From Candidatus Peribacteria bacterium (lineage in GTDB: Bacteria > Patescibacteria > JAEDAM01 > Absconditabacterales > Absconditicoccaceae), in NCBI GenBank assembly GCA_031261265.1, contig JAISKI010000017.1:1-16108 (forward strand): a DNA stretch of 16,108 nt. Direction: 5' to 3'. Positions within the stretch are counted from its first letter, which is position 1, and each line of letters opens with the position of its first letter. The notes beneath the pieces are model-generated. The model did no database searches. It saw only the letters and a program-made list of their open reading frames with translations, and was not told the origin of the DNA. Shown here piece after piece: positions 16,105-16,108 of this stretch. A program made the translations under genes and the position numbers.

Positions 16105-16108
16105 GATC

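Noticed and set aside
1..16108. CRISPR arrays, transposases, integrases, rRNA or tRNA genes
   Set aside because: I looked for regular repeat-spacer arrays, transposase DDE or tyrosine-recombinase motifs and tRNA T-loops and found none I could support.

Overview
The window is AT-rich bacterial DNA from an organism that reads UGA as glycine (translation table 25). This points to the candidate phyla Absconditabacteria (SR1) or Gracilibacteria (BD1-5/GN02); the window alone does not decide between them. Seven genes need 19 in-frame UGA codons to be complete. Several of these UGAs fall where the protein family has a conserved glycine: the zinc knuckle of the RNHCP protein, the C-terminal Tyr-Gly-Ala-Arg-Pro of the Clp ATPase, and the Phe-Gly-Thr-Val of the surface-layer domain. 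All eleven confidently called genes end in TAA or TAG and none ends in TGA. A standard-code annotation would break these genes into pieces and miss several starts and ends. All CDS limits given here use UGA = Gly.

Layout. 1-436: AT-rich, with the possible tail of an upstream gene, a hairpin and a weak promoter. 437-4825: one very large secreted surface protein (1462 aa), closed by a clean intrinsic terminator. 4913-6263 (+): rsmE (16S rRNA methyltransferase) and nusB (rRNA antitermination). 6266-9135 (-): tilS (tRNA-Ile lysidine synthetase), a rubrerythrin and a patatin-like phospholipase, running tail-to-tail into nusB with only 2 bp between the stops. 9136-9310: divergent promoter region with a near-perfect sigma-70-type promoter facing right. 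9311-10420 (+): an unassigned SAM methyltransferase. 10517-13120 (+): a ClpC-type AAA+ unfoldase with a ClpP-docking tripeptide, followed by a bidirectional terminator. 13230-14089 (-): three small unrecognised reading frames with their own promoters and hairpins. 14137-14490: no conventional gene; it holds a locally GC-rich block that folds as a candidate structured RNA but can also be read as a decayed coding remnant. 14492-16007 (+): an RNHCP zinc-ribbon protein and a membrane-anchored CapA-family metallophosphatase. The window ends in a short inverted repeat.

Function. The recognised genes are mostly housekeeping: rRNA and tRNA modification, rRNA transcription, protein quality control and peroxide defence. 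With them are cell-surface functions (large SLH-like surface protein, CapA). That fits a reduced-genome epibiont that depends on contact with other cells, although the lifestyle is inferred from lineage. The least explained stretch, and the best place to look for something new, is 13230-14490.
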